NCBI GenBank assembly: GCA_916048095.2
Contig: OU696577.1
Location: forward strand, 2,634,501 to 2,698,500
Direction of reading: 5' to 3'
DNA length: 64,000 bases
Origin: Sacculina carcini
Taxonomy: Eukaryota > Arthropoda > Thecostraca > Sacculinidae
Of this stretch, positions 11,513 to 22,930 are shown piece by piece. Both the position numbers and the translations under genes were made by a program. Every line of letters starts with the position of its first letter. Within the stretch, counting starts at the first letter, position 1. A model generated the notes under the pieces. The model was not told the DNA's origin, ran no database searches, and saw only the letters and a list, made by a program, of their open reading frames with translations.

Positions 11513-13702
11513 GTCTTTATATTCCCGACTATCACGAATTTTGCTGAACTGCTGTAACTGCTGCTGCTGGACACCAACGCTTGGCACACTTTTTTCTCTG
11601 AACTAACCGACTTTCAGCGTTGAACTGTGGTGCCGTCTAGTCATTTTTGGCCTTTGTTCTTGACTCCCAGGGGATGTGGTTAATTCGCCGCTTCATCTAC
11701 GCTCAAATGCACACACGAGCTGCACACCTGCCGCATAACTGCTCTTGATGTGCTTGCAAATTGAACATGATTATCCGCCGCACACACGCACACATACACT
11801 CACGCTCACATACGCATTGAGATAAATTGACATACGCACACATAAGCGCGACTAAAAAAACTCCTAGAAAAACACAAGGAAAATACGCGCACATTTTCAC
11901 ACAATGTGTAAAAAATGATGGACAAGTATTGTCACTGCGAAAACCAACACAACTTTGCTATTTCATTATGTGGGATTACAAAGGTATTTATTAAGTAAGC
12001 ACCCTATTTTGTCTAGTTTTTTCCGCTTGAAAGACTCTGCATATAAATATTCACCTTGAATAATAAGAGCAGCTATGCAACATCTCTATTAACTGACAGC
12101 TCTAATGGCACAGTGCTCAACTCATTGAAACAGAAAGCCGTCGGATGAACACTTGGTCACGTTCCAGTAGGCATTTGCGAGTATTATCAAGCTCAGGGCA
12201 CTCTGCTGGTCTCTACAACGAGCCAACCTGTCTCTAAATTAATGCTTTTTTCTCGGCTGTCATAAAAAGTGCCGCTACATAGAAAAGCAGTTTCCATTTG
12301 CTATCAATTCATTGTTAGTTTTTGCTGCTCGCTGTCGACAAAGTTTATCCGTGCGAAAAGAAAGCTGTTTTTATCCGAACAAACATTGTCAATTGATTTA
12401 TATCGACATTTTCTTGCTGGAATTGTCTACTACTGTGTTCGTACACAGTTCTTTACCATCTGACATCATTCTTCCATTTCCTTCCTCTTCGTTCTCACTG
12501 TCCGCCCCGCTGACTCTCGCTGCCCCAGTGTGTGAGCGGAGAACCGTGTGACTGTGACTCCCTGTTGCATTCACGCATCGCTGGGCATCTCCGCCGGGAT
12601 TCCGCTGATCGACGGCCTCTGACAATATCACCACCAATGGGGATTCCACTCAGCCGTATCGGACACAATAGTGTCGTTGGCTTGCATCGTGTAAGTCTAC
12701 GTGTATGTGTGTGTGTGTGTGTGGTGCTTTGAAAGTGCATGCTCCCCATTTCGATACGCTACGATACACTATTGTGCTCCCTATCACGGAACAGGGAATT
12801 CAAGGGGAGACACTACACATACGAAGTGCACAAAAAGTCAAACGGACAAGAAGATGTTTGATTTGTGGGAGCAAAATCGATGTACGATCGGCTAATTGAA
12901 TATAAGATATACATAAAGACATCATCGGAAATTTCACTAGAGGTAAACAAGGATACCATGATTAACTGCCTCATGACAACGCGCTGATTTCTATGTTAGA
13001 ATTTGGATTGCTGTCTCTTCATCAAGACCATACAGGAGCTAGGGATGTTAGGTCTAGGATACGTTTGGTCTCGCGTCAGTCCCGGTCTCTCTCTAACCTT
13101 CCCCGTAGACTCTAATCTCCTTCTCTCTAACCTAGCCTAGCCCAGCGTTACCTAGCCTAACAAAGACGGATAAAGAGAGCCTGGACCGAAGCTAGACCAA
13201 GCGACCCTAGGAATAACACCCTGATTCTAACTATACATACATCGTGAGGAACGGTCAATAAAGAGACGAAATGAGTTAACAGCTGGTTGATTGTGAGTAG
13301 ACCGCGTCCACTCGTGATGGACGAGAACAATCAATGCCCGAAAACCAGTTCATCCCACATTGTGGTTATGCATTTTAATAAAAATTGTCCCCAATTAACG
13401 CCGACAATGATGGTGTTGATATAACCGATGATAGTGAGGCAAACATATGTCAATTCATTGAACGTACACAACTATTCCATGAGTTGCTCTTTTTAATGAC
13501 ATTTCATACAACTATTTCGCCTATTTTTGTCGAGTTGAGAGCTTGATAGGTGCAAATCAAACACATAAATGAGTGACAATGCCTTATCTCACACTTAACA
13601 AATGTGTTTTGTCTGTCCGTGTATGCGTTATGCTCTGTGATCGTTTCCTTCATTGAGTTTGCTATGCAGGAGCTCTTGAGCTGATGACTGTGACACCTTA
13701 CA

Positions 13703-13892
13703 AGTGAGTGTGTCTGTATGTATGTCTGTATGTGTGTATGTGTGTGTGTGTGTATGTGTATGTGTGTGTGTGCCTGTGATTCAATCAACGGCCACGCTGA
13801 CAACATGGTGCCACCGATAATCGCTCCATCGTCCCTCAGGGACACAAACACACACACACTCACACACACACACGCATACTCACGAGTTGGAG
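13703..13892. repeat. TG array followed by CA array
   Basis: A TG-rich block (13703-13775) is followed, after about 70 unique bases, by a CA-rich block (13846-13892), so the two can pair on one strand. Long low-complexity frames on both strands result from this. Confidence 0.8.
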
Positions 13893-14285
13893 TGTGTATA
13901 TCGCAGCACATATGTCGATCTATATTGATAGCTATACACGGGCGTATGTTCATACATCAAAGACTACTCAACAGTGTGTTATGCCGTCGACGCGTTCATT
14001 GTATGCCTCCATAATCGATAGTACACCAGTACTGCGGCATACACTGTGTTATATAGGCTCGCATAAATGCATAAATGTATATACCATGGCAATAAAAGGT
14101 CTGATTTGATGCATTGCCATAATTGTGCTCATGTAATGCATTACTATTTCCCGATACAAAATCATTCTATGCAGCAAAATCATTTACGTAGTTTTCACGC
14201 ACATTGAAAACATATTTTATCCAATAAAAATGGATGATCAGAAAGGCATATCTCTAAAACCTATATAGGTGTGCTTTTACAGGCT

Positions 14286-14294
14286 GTTGTGTGT

Positions 14295-14354
<60 letters not shown>

Positions 14355-14372
14355 GTGTGTGTGTGTGTGTAT
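14286..14372. repeat. (TG)n microsatellite
   Basis: About 40 TG units with a TATG and a CGTG interruption. Confidence 0.9.
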
Positions 14373-14520
14373 GAGAGACCTGAAAGGGTGGATAGGGAGC
14401 TTTGTATAGGCTGTTTTAGAAGCGCTGTCAAATGCCCCCGGGCTATTTGACTCGCCAACGCACTCTGACTAATGCGCGGAAATTAATTGCTGACGACGCC
14501 TGTGTGCGCATACATAAGAG

Positions 14521-14548
14521 GTGTGTCTGTCTGTGTGTGTGTTTGTGT

Positions 14549-14597
<49 letters not shown>

Positions 14598-14610
14598 TGT
14601 GTATGTGCGT
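14521..14610. repeat. (TG)n microsatellite
   Basis: TG array with TCTG, TTTG and TATG interruptions, about 150 bp after the previous array and in the same orientation. Confidence 0.9.
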
Positions 14611-14975
14611 TCATTGTTCCCCGAATGCCTTTCAAGGGCCTGGGAAAACACGGCACCCCTCAGCATGGGCCACTTGAATACAACACACACACATACACAC
14701 ATACATACACACTTACACACACATATATTTATATGAAAGGGGAAAGGTTGGAGAGTATGTGGAAGGGCGTACTATGAAGGGCAGATGGGAAATTATTAAG
14801 TTACATACCAATATAACTATCGTATAACTCATACACACGCGCGCACTCATATATACACACAAGCTGGCATACAGGACAGTGTATTGTTCAATATCAAAGG
14901 GTTGTTGTACGATATGTACAGCCAACACGCTGCTAAAATCGTGCAAATAATTAATTTGGAAAAACGGTGGATATA

Positions 14976-15392
14976 CCGTAAATGCTCTTTTTATTCGACA
15001 TGGCGGATTATTTTTCGACCCCCTGCGTATGGTGCCGAATTATAAGAGCCTGCCGGATTATTAGAGCCTGTCGGATTACTTTTGGTCACTCCGCACGGTA
15101 GGATTACGCAAAAACCGCAACACAAAAAATAGTGCACTGATAACAGGGACGAGGACACATATGAAGACGATGATTTCTGCTTTGATTAGTGAGTGCCGGT
15201 TTATAAGAGGATTGCTAAATATACTGTTGCTGAACTATAACTGAATCGTGGTTTGAGTTTCAATAAGCCTTTCCAGGAAGTGCCCGATTACTAGAACCTG
15301 CCGGATTATTTTATCAACCCATACCTGAGGGTGCCGGATTATTAGAGCCTGCCGGATTATTAGAGCCTGTCGGATAAATAGAGCATTTACGG
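14976..15392. mobile_element. TA-flanked non-autonomous DNA transposon, 417 bp
   Basis: The ends read CCGTAAATGCTCTTTTTATT and, on the opposite strand, CCGTAAATGCTCTATTTATC. Each end is directly flanked by TA (14974-14975, 15393-15394). An 18-base motif, TGCCGGATTATTAGAGCC, recurs near both ends in direct and diverged copies, forming complex subterminal repeats. There is no transposase frame. A TA target points to a Tc1/mariner/pogo-type integrase, but I cannot assign the superfamily from the termini alone. Confidence 0.75.
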
Positions 15393-16228
15393 TAAATATT
15401 GCCTACACCAGTGCACCAGTGCACAAACAAAGTGCTATTGTGTTGTTTAGTCAGAAAGGTAACCAAATCTCCCTGTACAGCGTTGTTATGAGTTCTGAAT
15501 TGAACAGCAGATTTTTGCGTTCAGTAATTGAAGTAAACCCAACACCACACCTTTCGTGAAAACTTTGCTGGACGCAAAATGCATCACTGTCAAATAACCT
15601 GATAAAATTCGCTGAAATTTGTATTTTCTAGATTAATATGTATTTTGAGTTAAATATTACGTTGAGTTTATTGCCACTACCGAGTTTACGCTATAAATAT
15701 CAAATAGAAACTGGATTGCGAATAATTGTTATGTTAAAAATAAATGTGTTGTTAAATAGAATGTGTATTAGGAAATAGATACTATTTGAATTGAGTGTGT
15801 TAATGTGTGTTAGCGAATGTTCAGACAATGAGAAAAACTCACGCAAATTGAGATTTAAGAACAGAAACGGTACCAATTGTTATCAAACTAAACACAAAAA
15901 ATTAAAGACACAATAACAACAAAACAACGGGAGTAATGAAAAAATATGATAGAAATTCAGAGGCATTTGATAAACAAGAATAATTGACCGAGTCATGGCG
16001 GTCTGTCTAGATTTTTCAAACAGTTTTTCAAAAATCGCATTTTATTCAAAATCGCCACTGACCAAATTGGTACTGTACATAACACTGAATTCTCCCCTGC
16101 TGTTGATATGTTTCCACTGCAAAAGAGGGGAAGAGGTCCATGGGGAGAGGCTAGGGGTGGGGGTTTGAGCCAAACAGCCTCTGGCATTTTCAATTACCTG
16201 CGCGGCTGATGCATAGACCACACGCGCG

Positions 16229-16247
16229 CACGTGCACACACACACAA

Positions 16248-16282
<35 letters not shown>

Positions 16283-16296
16283 TACACACACACGAG
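16229..16296. repeat. (CA)n microsatellite
   Basis: CA array with GCGCGC-containing left edge and a CACGCATA interruption. Confidence 0.9.
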
Positions 16297-16633
16297 TTCT
16301 AGCTTATATAACTGCATCTTCGTCAGCAAACTGGTCTGTCTAGGGTGGCTGAATTCACACCACCTGAGCCGTTGCTAGGGGGAAAGCGAGAGCGACCGAC
16401 AGATATAAGACCCATAGGGTGTTGTCACAATATATGGCCACGTGTATCCGCAGGCGTCGTCTTTGTGTATGTATGTGTGTGTGTTTGTGTGTTTGTGTGT
16501 GTTTTCAGTGTCGTTCAAACTAACCACTAGCAACGCAAGTGTACCGCAGGGAGTCCACAGGGAGTATTCCACACTCACACGCACGCACATATCTACACAT
16601 CAGGTAGCATCCATTTCAAAAGTGCTACAGCTT

Positions 16634-16680
16634 GTGTCAGTGGTGTCTTGTGTCAGTGGTGTCTTGTGTCAGTGGTGGAT
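16634..16680. repeat. 16-bp minisatellite, about 3 copies, sharing a 14-mer with two other loci
   Basis: GTGTCAGTGGTGTC followed by TT is repeated head to tail. The same 14-mer is the unit of the arrays at 53821-53940 (same strand) and, as reverse complement, at 41028-41229. Confidence 0.85.
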
Positions 16681-18506
16681 TGTAAAAACTGTATAACTTC
16701 TCGAAGACAAGGAGATTAAAAAACAAAACATAACAATATTTCGATGATAATACATCCTTGTACATGAAGCTCCAAGCATGTGTACATACGTATATACTAA
16801 TTCCACCTAGTAGAACACCATCTCATTTTAATGATAATATTAGACAGGTAATTTGAGCTTTAAATTAACAACTCAGAAAATTTTCGCCGATCTGAAATGC
16901 CATGGATAGAGAGAGAGAGAGAGGTATCCTGAGTGCAGACGCAGCCGCGCACAATCGATTCTCTAGGCAAACGCGAAAGAGCTGTTTGTAGCATAAGTGA
17001 CAATTAAATTGTGACAAACGAGCTTGGCTAGAGGTTGAGAGCCGGGTTAGAGTTTGGGGTAAATTTTAACCAGTGCGTGAAAGCCATGTCGTCTTGTTAG
17101 CGTCGAATTGACAAGGACGCGAGCCTAGGTAGTGTCGGGCCCACAGACCGCGAGGTAATTGGCAACAGACGCCAGGGGGCGTTGTTAGCGCCACAAATGG
17201 CAATAAAATCGCTTCAACTGTGGCAGTGAAGCCAATGATGCACTCAAAATCCACAGTAATGAGACCGCAAACGCATCACTGGTGTATCCAGAAAATGCTA
17301 CCTGGAAGATCTGGTCATCTTCTTTTTTGGTCCAAATGTTTCTGTGCTTTTTTCCAAATCTCTTGATACGCCATCAGGGTTTGAAAAAAACGGGTTAAAA
17401 TCCCAAACACCATGGTTTTTTACACTTTGCACACACAAATAAATAAAGGATTGCACCATGCTATTTAGTATATAGTTAAAAAAAATTTAGTACCACTTCC
17501 CAAGTGTTTTGTAAATATTAATAAAATAAAATAAAACCATAGAAATGTACACACAGAATCTTGAATTTTACCTTGTAGCATATATAGGCAACGGAAGTTC
17601 TAAACCGCTTCCAATTGCGAAAACAGTCGATTTTAAACACCCACATATGTTTGCAAAGTCCAAATCCAAATACCCAGTGAACTTATTTATGAAAACCTAG
17701 TCACAAAAAAATCGTTTTGTCCATGGAAATTAATTGCTTTCAGAGTAAACAAAGATTTTTTTACTCAGAGGTTTCTAAAAATAGTGTTTTTCATAGAAAC
17801 TCAAATGTTTTGTCGTAAAAATATAGGATTTCTCACAAATACCAACTACATTGCTTCCCCAACAAAAACCAAAAATGCTAATAAAAATGTTTCCCATATC
17901 GTGCAAACCCATAAAATCATGCCAAAAAGTAATATTCATGAAGATTTAAAACTGTATTAATAACTCATTTACTTATTCTGAAAATATTTGATCATTCCTA
18001 TATGAGAAAATTCATTTCTGTCAAAAAAAACAATGGTTTTTTTATATATAAAAACCACTTGGTTTAAACCAAACAGACCCTGTACGCCACTAAGCCCCTC
18101 TTATGACTTTGTATGAGGGGAAAATATGTGCGCGCTCAGCTTAGTGGCATGGTCCTTGTCATGGACAGTATTTATAACTTATAAGTATATACAATAATGT
18201 ATATACAATGCCAGAATATTTCATCCAATTTCATTACCGACGTCTGTTGGCGCTCGGGCTAACTCTATTTGCAGAGAAAACTCAGTTTAAATGGGATGTT
18301 ATCGGTGAATGTCACACTGGTGGCTCATTGTATGCGCTGGCCAAGTTTGCGGCAAAGTTTGGCGCACACAGTGTGACCGAACAGAATAGGCCAATTTTTC
18401 AGTGGAAATTTGAAGCCGTTTGCTGAAGGCCAATCGACATCGAGAACATTCACGTTGGTGAGTGAAAAGTTTGCTTGTTAGTTTCTTGTCACGCAGACAT
18501 ACACAC

Positions 18507-18755
18507 CACTGGCGTATCCAGAGGGTAGCTCAGGGGGCTGAAGCCCCCCACCCATATGTTTCCATCAACTCCTCATAACCAAGAGGTTCACTAAAAGAGG
18601 ACAAGAAAAATATATTTCTGTGGAATTTGTTGATATAAGCATTATCGCAAATACGTTAAATAGTGTTGCATGCACATGACTGGTCGCCCCCAAAAATTCA
18701 GCTACCCAAAAATAATTCAGCCCCTCCCCAAAATTGCACTCTGGATCGGCCACTG
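18507..18755. mobile_element. hAT-type MITE, 249 bp (family A)
   Basis: Left end CACTGGCGTATCCAGAG and right end (reverse complement CAGTGGCCGATCCAGAG) are terminal inverted repeats. The flanks ATACACAC (18499-18506) and ATGCACAC (18756-18763) match at 7 of 8 bases. Near the left end a G-run/C-run palindrome (GGGGGCTGAAGCCCCC) is a family hallmark. The interior, from about CTCCTCATAACCAAGAGG onward, is shared with the copies at 54754 and, inverted, 63180. No transposase is encoded. Confidence 0.85.
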
Positions 18756-18763
18756 ATGCACAC

Positions 18764-20244
18764 TTACTGGTCCATGCTGTTTGTGGTAGCGTGCACGCTT
18801 GTACAAGTCAATGTAGAAAAACAACACGCTTGGAGCTTTGTGGCGGATTAAAGGAATGACTGAGTGAGGTGTAACAAGGAGTCACTGACTTTATGGACCT
18901 CAAATTTTGACGTGTACCTATAGGTGCTGCAATACCAAAATATTGAAAAGAAGATACTGAATCATGAAAGGAACTTCGAAGAAATTCACCCAGAAGCTGC
19001 ATGCTTCTTTAACCTGATCCTGTTGAATCATATGAGTACTATATCATGTCGACGTCAACATAGACGCTTTGATCATTGCCAAAGCATCACAACCAGAATT
19101 CGTTGTCTCCACGGTGAAAAGGAATTCCCATTGGTCTCCGCTGTTCTGACATTTACAGTAGCGAGATTTGTGATGTGGTCTTGTCGAGTGATACGCTCAT
19201 CTGGTCTTGTCATCTCATGATGCGATGAAACATCACATCAGACAGATCAGACAAGCTGGGAGCGGCGTGTGCTTGACAAAACAATTTGGGCTATGCTAAT
19301 TCCAACTTCATTCAAAGACAAATTTGTCGCATAACGTTATATCATCTCAAGCTTGAGTTTACCTATTGAAATCTTGTCTATGTTAGCTGAGTTAGAAAAT
19401 GTGCAAAAGCTGCCTTGCTGCTTGTATCTTTGTAATTTGGCAAATTATTTCCACCTTAATGTGTTATGATTTTATATAAATTTGCAATTTTGCAATCTAC
19501 TCTGGATGAGTGGAGGTGAAAACCATAAATATTAAACATATCCTGTGTACGGTATCTTGTTTAAGATATATTGAAAATCGTGTATATCTTTTCTAAAATA
19601 TTCAAACACCTTATTATATGTACGTTATATGTATGTTGGAGTGAATACACACATACATACACCTAATTCTGTTTTCTATGCCTCCATATTCCCATATATC
19701 ATATTGCGTTTAGGAGCTAACGATTGACGGGATCATGTTTTTTTACTTGGTTTCGTATTTTTGTCACGTCCTTCGTGGAATACACATTACCTACACTTTT
19801 TAAATACTTATGAAAACAAGTGTAAGCTAATTACAAAACGAGAAGATTTAGTAAACACTATGAGAACAAAACGTCCGTACTTGCATTCTACAATATCACT
19901 TCAGCGAGCGCTTCAGAACAGTACCGTAACACTTGCTTAGGTCTGCACTATCGGCTGTGCGGTATGTAACGCATACGTCGACCGCATACGTCAAGCTCGA
20001 ATGAGCATATCGCCGTCATTGGCAGATATTGGCTGTACAAAGGAACCGACGACCCCACGCAAGACCTCAGTCACCCCTCGTTCTCCCTACGCCCACACAT
20101 CCTGTGTCGAAAATGACGCTTGGGGGGTGGAAATGGGAGAGGGTTAGGGGGAGCGAGGGGTCTGTGGGATGGATGTCAGCTGCCGGCGGTCGTCAATCTT
20201 TTCGCCGGCATTCAACCATGCATACACGCACATACACACGCACA
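18764..20244. other. AT-rich non-coding stretch
   Basis: No known protein domain is recognised. A 98-codon plus-strand frame at 18924-19220 resembles nothing I know. The segment near 20040-20220 is GC-richer, with G-rich strings, but no splice signals or conserved frame were identified. Confidence 0.5.
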
Positions 20245-20252
20245 TACACGGG

Positions 20253-20549
20253 CAGTGGCGTAGCTTTGATGCTCGGTGCCTCGGGGCTGCCTGAGGTATC
20301 GGTGCCCTCCTATTGGTTAATTAAATCAATTATTAAAGAATGTTTTTGTGTGGTTAGATATGAAATAAAACATATTATCTATGTGATGTAATGCAAATGT
20401 GAAAATGTATACACAACATCAAATTTTAATTTACAATATACTCAATATTTTTGTGTTTACTTAGTTTAAGCATCACTGATTTGGCGCAGCTCTCAGAAAC
20501 ACGATCCCGGAGTCTAGGCACCGCCGCTCGCTGTATAGATCCGCCACTG
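20253..20549. mobile_element. hAT-type non-autonomous element, 297 bp
   Basis: It begins CAGTGGCGTAGC and ends ATCCGCCACTG, and a GGTGCC string near the left end is mirrored by GGCACC near the right end. The flanks TACACGGG (20245-20252) and CACACAGG (20550-20557) match at 6 of 8 bases. The interior is AT-rich and unlike families A, B and D, so I treat it as a separate family. No transposase frame is present. Confidence 0.65.
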
Positions 20550-20599
20550 CACACAGGGCAAGGGAGACGCAAGGAATCGCAGCGTCAACGGCATTTGGG

Positions 20600-20660
20600 T
20601 ATTTCCAACGTGCACACAAGCACACACACACACACACATACAAACAAACACACGCACGAG
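20600..20660. repeat. (CA)n microsatellite, interrupted
   Basis: CACA run with CAAACAAACA and CACGCACG interruptions. The open frames across it on both strands are repeat artefacts. Confidence 0.8.
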
Positions 20661-20879
20661 CATACACACACCCGGGCGTAGGTTGTGTGAATGGTATACG
20701 CAGACAAGACTGCTAGTCAGTGTAAATAAGCAGAACGCAAAACAAATAGTCGTGGTCGCACACCGTGTGATACACACACACAAACAAACAAATCCGGCCA
20801 TCTGGAAAGCTAGCGCGCACGGTCACGACAGACCTGCCACCAGATGGCGTTGGGATAGCGTATTGAGTGTTGCTGTTGT

Positions 20880-21153
20880 TTTATTGCGTGTATTCATTCA
20901 TTTGTTGTCGTAGTTGTATATTGTTGTTATTTTCCGCGTTGCTCATCTGTGTCTCATAGTCATTACTAAGCTTTAGCACATTAGCGCCAATGTCCTTGTG
21001 TAATCGTTTATTTAATGTGTATTGTCCATTTTACTCCGTGTATTCTTCTTTTCTCACATCTTGATATCGTTTACTGTTGTTTCTAATTGTTGTCTCTTTC
21101 GCGCTTGTTTCTGTGTGAGCGCTATACAAATACATTGTTGTTGTTGTTATTGA
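20880..21153 (+). mobile_element. Candidate LINE or SINE 3' end with TTG tail
   Basis: The segment ends with GAGCGCTATACAAATACA followed by a (TTG)n tract at 21135-21150. A terminal GCGCTATAxAAAT string followed by a short tandem tail is, from memory, typical of L2/CR1-like LINEs and SINEs that copy their tails. The upstream part is T/G-rich and has no frame. The 5' boundary is arbitrary. Confidence 0.4.
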
Positions 21154-21659
21154 ACGCATGAGTAGCGCTAACAATCGAGGTGTTCGCCAGCGACCTCGCT
21201 GATTCTCGGTTCAATGTTATGCTGATGTGAGTGTGAGGTCGCTTGACCATACCCATCTATCCTCTATTGGCGTTCCCACTATTGGTGCCTTTTTAGCACT
21301 CTCTCTGGACCAAAGGCGGCTTGGCCTCTCTACCGAGCAAGCCGATAGCTCGGGAGCGCAACTAGTAGTGGCACTTCGCTGCTTCCCGCGTGTTTTCCGT
21401 GTGACCCTTTCGTCGCGCGCGGGATCAGCAGGAACCAAGAAGACCCAGAATACTAGCGACGTAGGCTACCTCTGGCGCGCCCTCTGTGGGGCTCTTGCGC
21501 GATTGCAGCGATTGCATTCGGACTAGGCGGTCACAATACGCGCTACACATCCATGATGATGTGCTTGTGTGCATGTGTATGCGTGTATTAGTGTGTGTGC
21601 GTTTTATTGTGCATATGTTCAAATCCTTTTCGGAAAAATATCATATATCTATTCAAAAT

Positions 21660-22031
21660 GTTTGTGTGCGTGTATGTATATATGTGTGTACGTGGGAGTG
21701 TGTATGTGTGTGTGTGTGGGGTGACTGTGTATGTGTTTGTGTGTGTGGTGGGTGCAACCAAATTTGCACATAAATTCATCCTCCATCACAAATATATCAC
21801 ACACACACACAAATTCAACCGAACTAGAATGAACTCACAGAATCAACGCCCAATCAGCTTCACAGAAAGTGGGACACACACACAGACAGATACACGCACA
21901 CACACACACACACACACGCATACACACACAAACAAAACATGAGCAACGCTAATTAGCAGAACCTCCGATGAATACACGCCACTTGGCATGTATATGTGTG
22001 TGTTTGTGTGTGTGTGTGTGTTTGTGTGTGT

Positions 22032-22065
<34 letters not shown>

Positions 22066-22086
22066 CTGTGTGTGTGTGTGTGTGTA
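21660..22086. repeat. Cluster of TG, CA and TG arrays
   Basis: An interrupted TG array (21660-21755) is followed by CA arrays (21798-21815, 21872-21932) and then a long TG array (21991-22086). The alternating orientation gives potential for pairing within one strand and explains the low-complexity frames here. Confidence 0.85.
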
Positions 22087-22360
22087 CCAGTTGCAGAAAC
22101 TAGGGTGGACATGCCAGCATGTATGCGTATGTATGTGTTGTGCATGCACGCGGTGTATAATCATACATATATATGTGTGTGTGCAATGACGAATATGGCT
22201 GTATGATTCGAGCAATTGTGTATTAGTGCGCCTTCAGACGTTAATTTATCGTAGAATCAACCATGGCTGCCAAATTCCACTGAATTAATAGAATTAAAGA
22301 AATTAGTTTCAATTTAGTTGCGTTCATTTTCAGCATTTGATAAGGTTGTATATAAGTTTT

Positions 22361-22489
22361 GGTGGTAGTGCTGGTGGTAGTGTTGGTGGTAATGTTGGTG
22401 GTAATGTTGGTGGTAATTTTGGTGGTAATGTTGGTGGTAATGCTGACAGTAGTGTTGGTGGTAGTGTTGGTGGTAGTATTAGTTGTAGT
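22361..22489. repeat. 12-bp minisatellite, about 10 copies
   Basis: The unit GGTGGTAATGTT recurs with A/G and T/C variants. The minus-strand frame reads a Thr/Asn repeat (TTNTTTNT) that could be taken for a low-complexity protein, but nothing around it supports a gene. Confidence 0.9.
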
Positions 22490-22803
22490 TTTTCTGGTAA
22501 CATTGAATGAATCCATAATGTTTTTAAACTTTATGCTGCGAATAACTTCATCAAAAACACACCCAGAAGTCGGGAAAATCACATGGGATTAATCCAATTT
22601 CATTATGCAGATTAAAATGGTTTTTATCAACATTGAACGGAATGAGACGAACAGGAAGTTTTTCTCACAAATATAAATTCATGTCAGTCTTGAGTGTGCA
22701 GGCTTAATTTGTGACAACGCCTAATGGAAGATCAAAGGTAAACTAGGCGATTCCATCGTATCTTTTCTCCACTAAATTATTCTAGGCATATGTGTGCACG
22801 CAT

Positions 22804-22930
22804 ATACGTGCACATGTGTGTGTCTTCCTGCGTGTGTGTGTGTGTGTGTCTGTTCGTGTGTGTATGTTCACACATCAAACACACACACACACACAGACAC
22901 AAAGACAACACACACACACACGCACACACA
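22804..22930. repeat. Head-to-head TG and CA arrays
   Basis: A TG arm at 22831-22865 is followed almost at once by a CA arm at 22868-22930, leaving almost no spacer. On a single strand the two arms are complementary. Confidence 0.85.

Larger units (their letters stand above)
11513..14973. other. Non-coding stretch with microsatellites
   Basis: No gene is recognised. Frames in the 12.4-12.9 kb segment overlap on both strands and resemble no protein I know. A GTAAGT string near 12690 lacks a convincing exon. A C/T-rich patch with CCTAGCC-like strings occupies about 13080-13160. TG arrays lie at 12703-12723, 13703-13775, 14286-14372 and 14521-14610. Confidence 0.5.
15395..18498. other. AT-rich non-coding stretch
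   Basis: No gene is recognised. It contains a CA array at 16229-16296, a TG array at 16464-16502, a short minisatellite at 16634-16680, a GA run near 16908-16923 and a lone left end of the family A hAT repeat (CACTGGTGTATCCAG, 17277). The stretch 17330-18080 is strongly A/T-rich with many short A and T runs. A 63-bp unit at 18086-18148 has perfect 10-bp inverted ends (GCCACTAAGC) but no flanking duplication. Confidence 0.5.

Noticed and set aside
18086-18148. 63-bp unit with perfect 10-bp inverted ends (GCCACTAAGC) as a transposon
   Set aside because: The flanks (CTGTAC and ATGGTC) show no target duplication and no second copy was seen, so I note it only in the region description.
21217-21526. 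GC-rich overlapping frames as a host gene exon
   Set aside because: Frames are open on both strands because of base composition. No acceptor/donor pair or recognisable domain was found.
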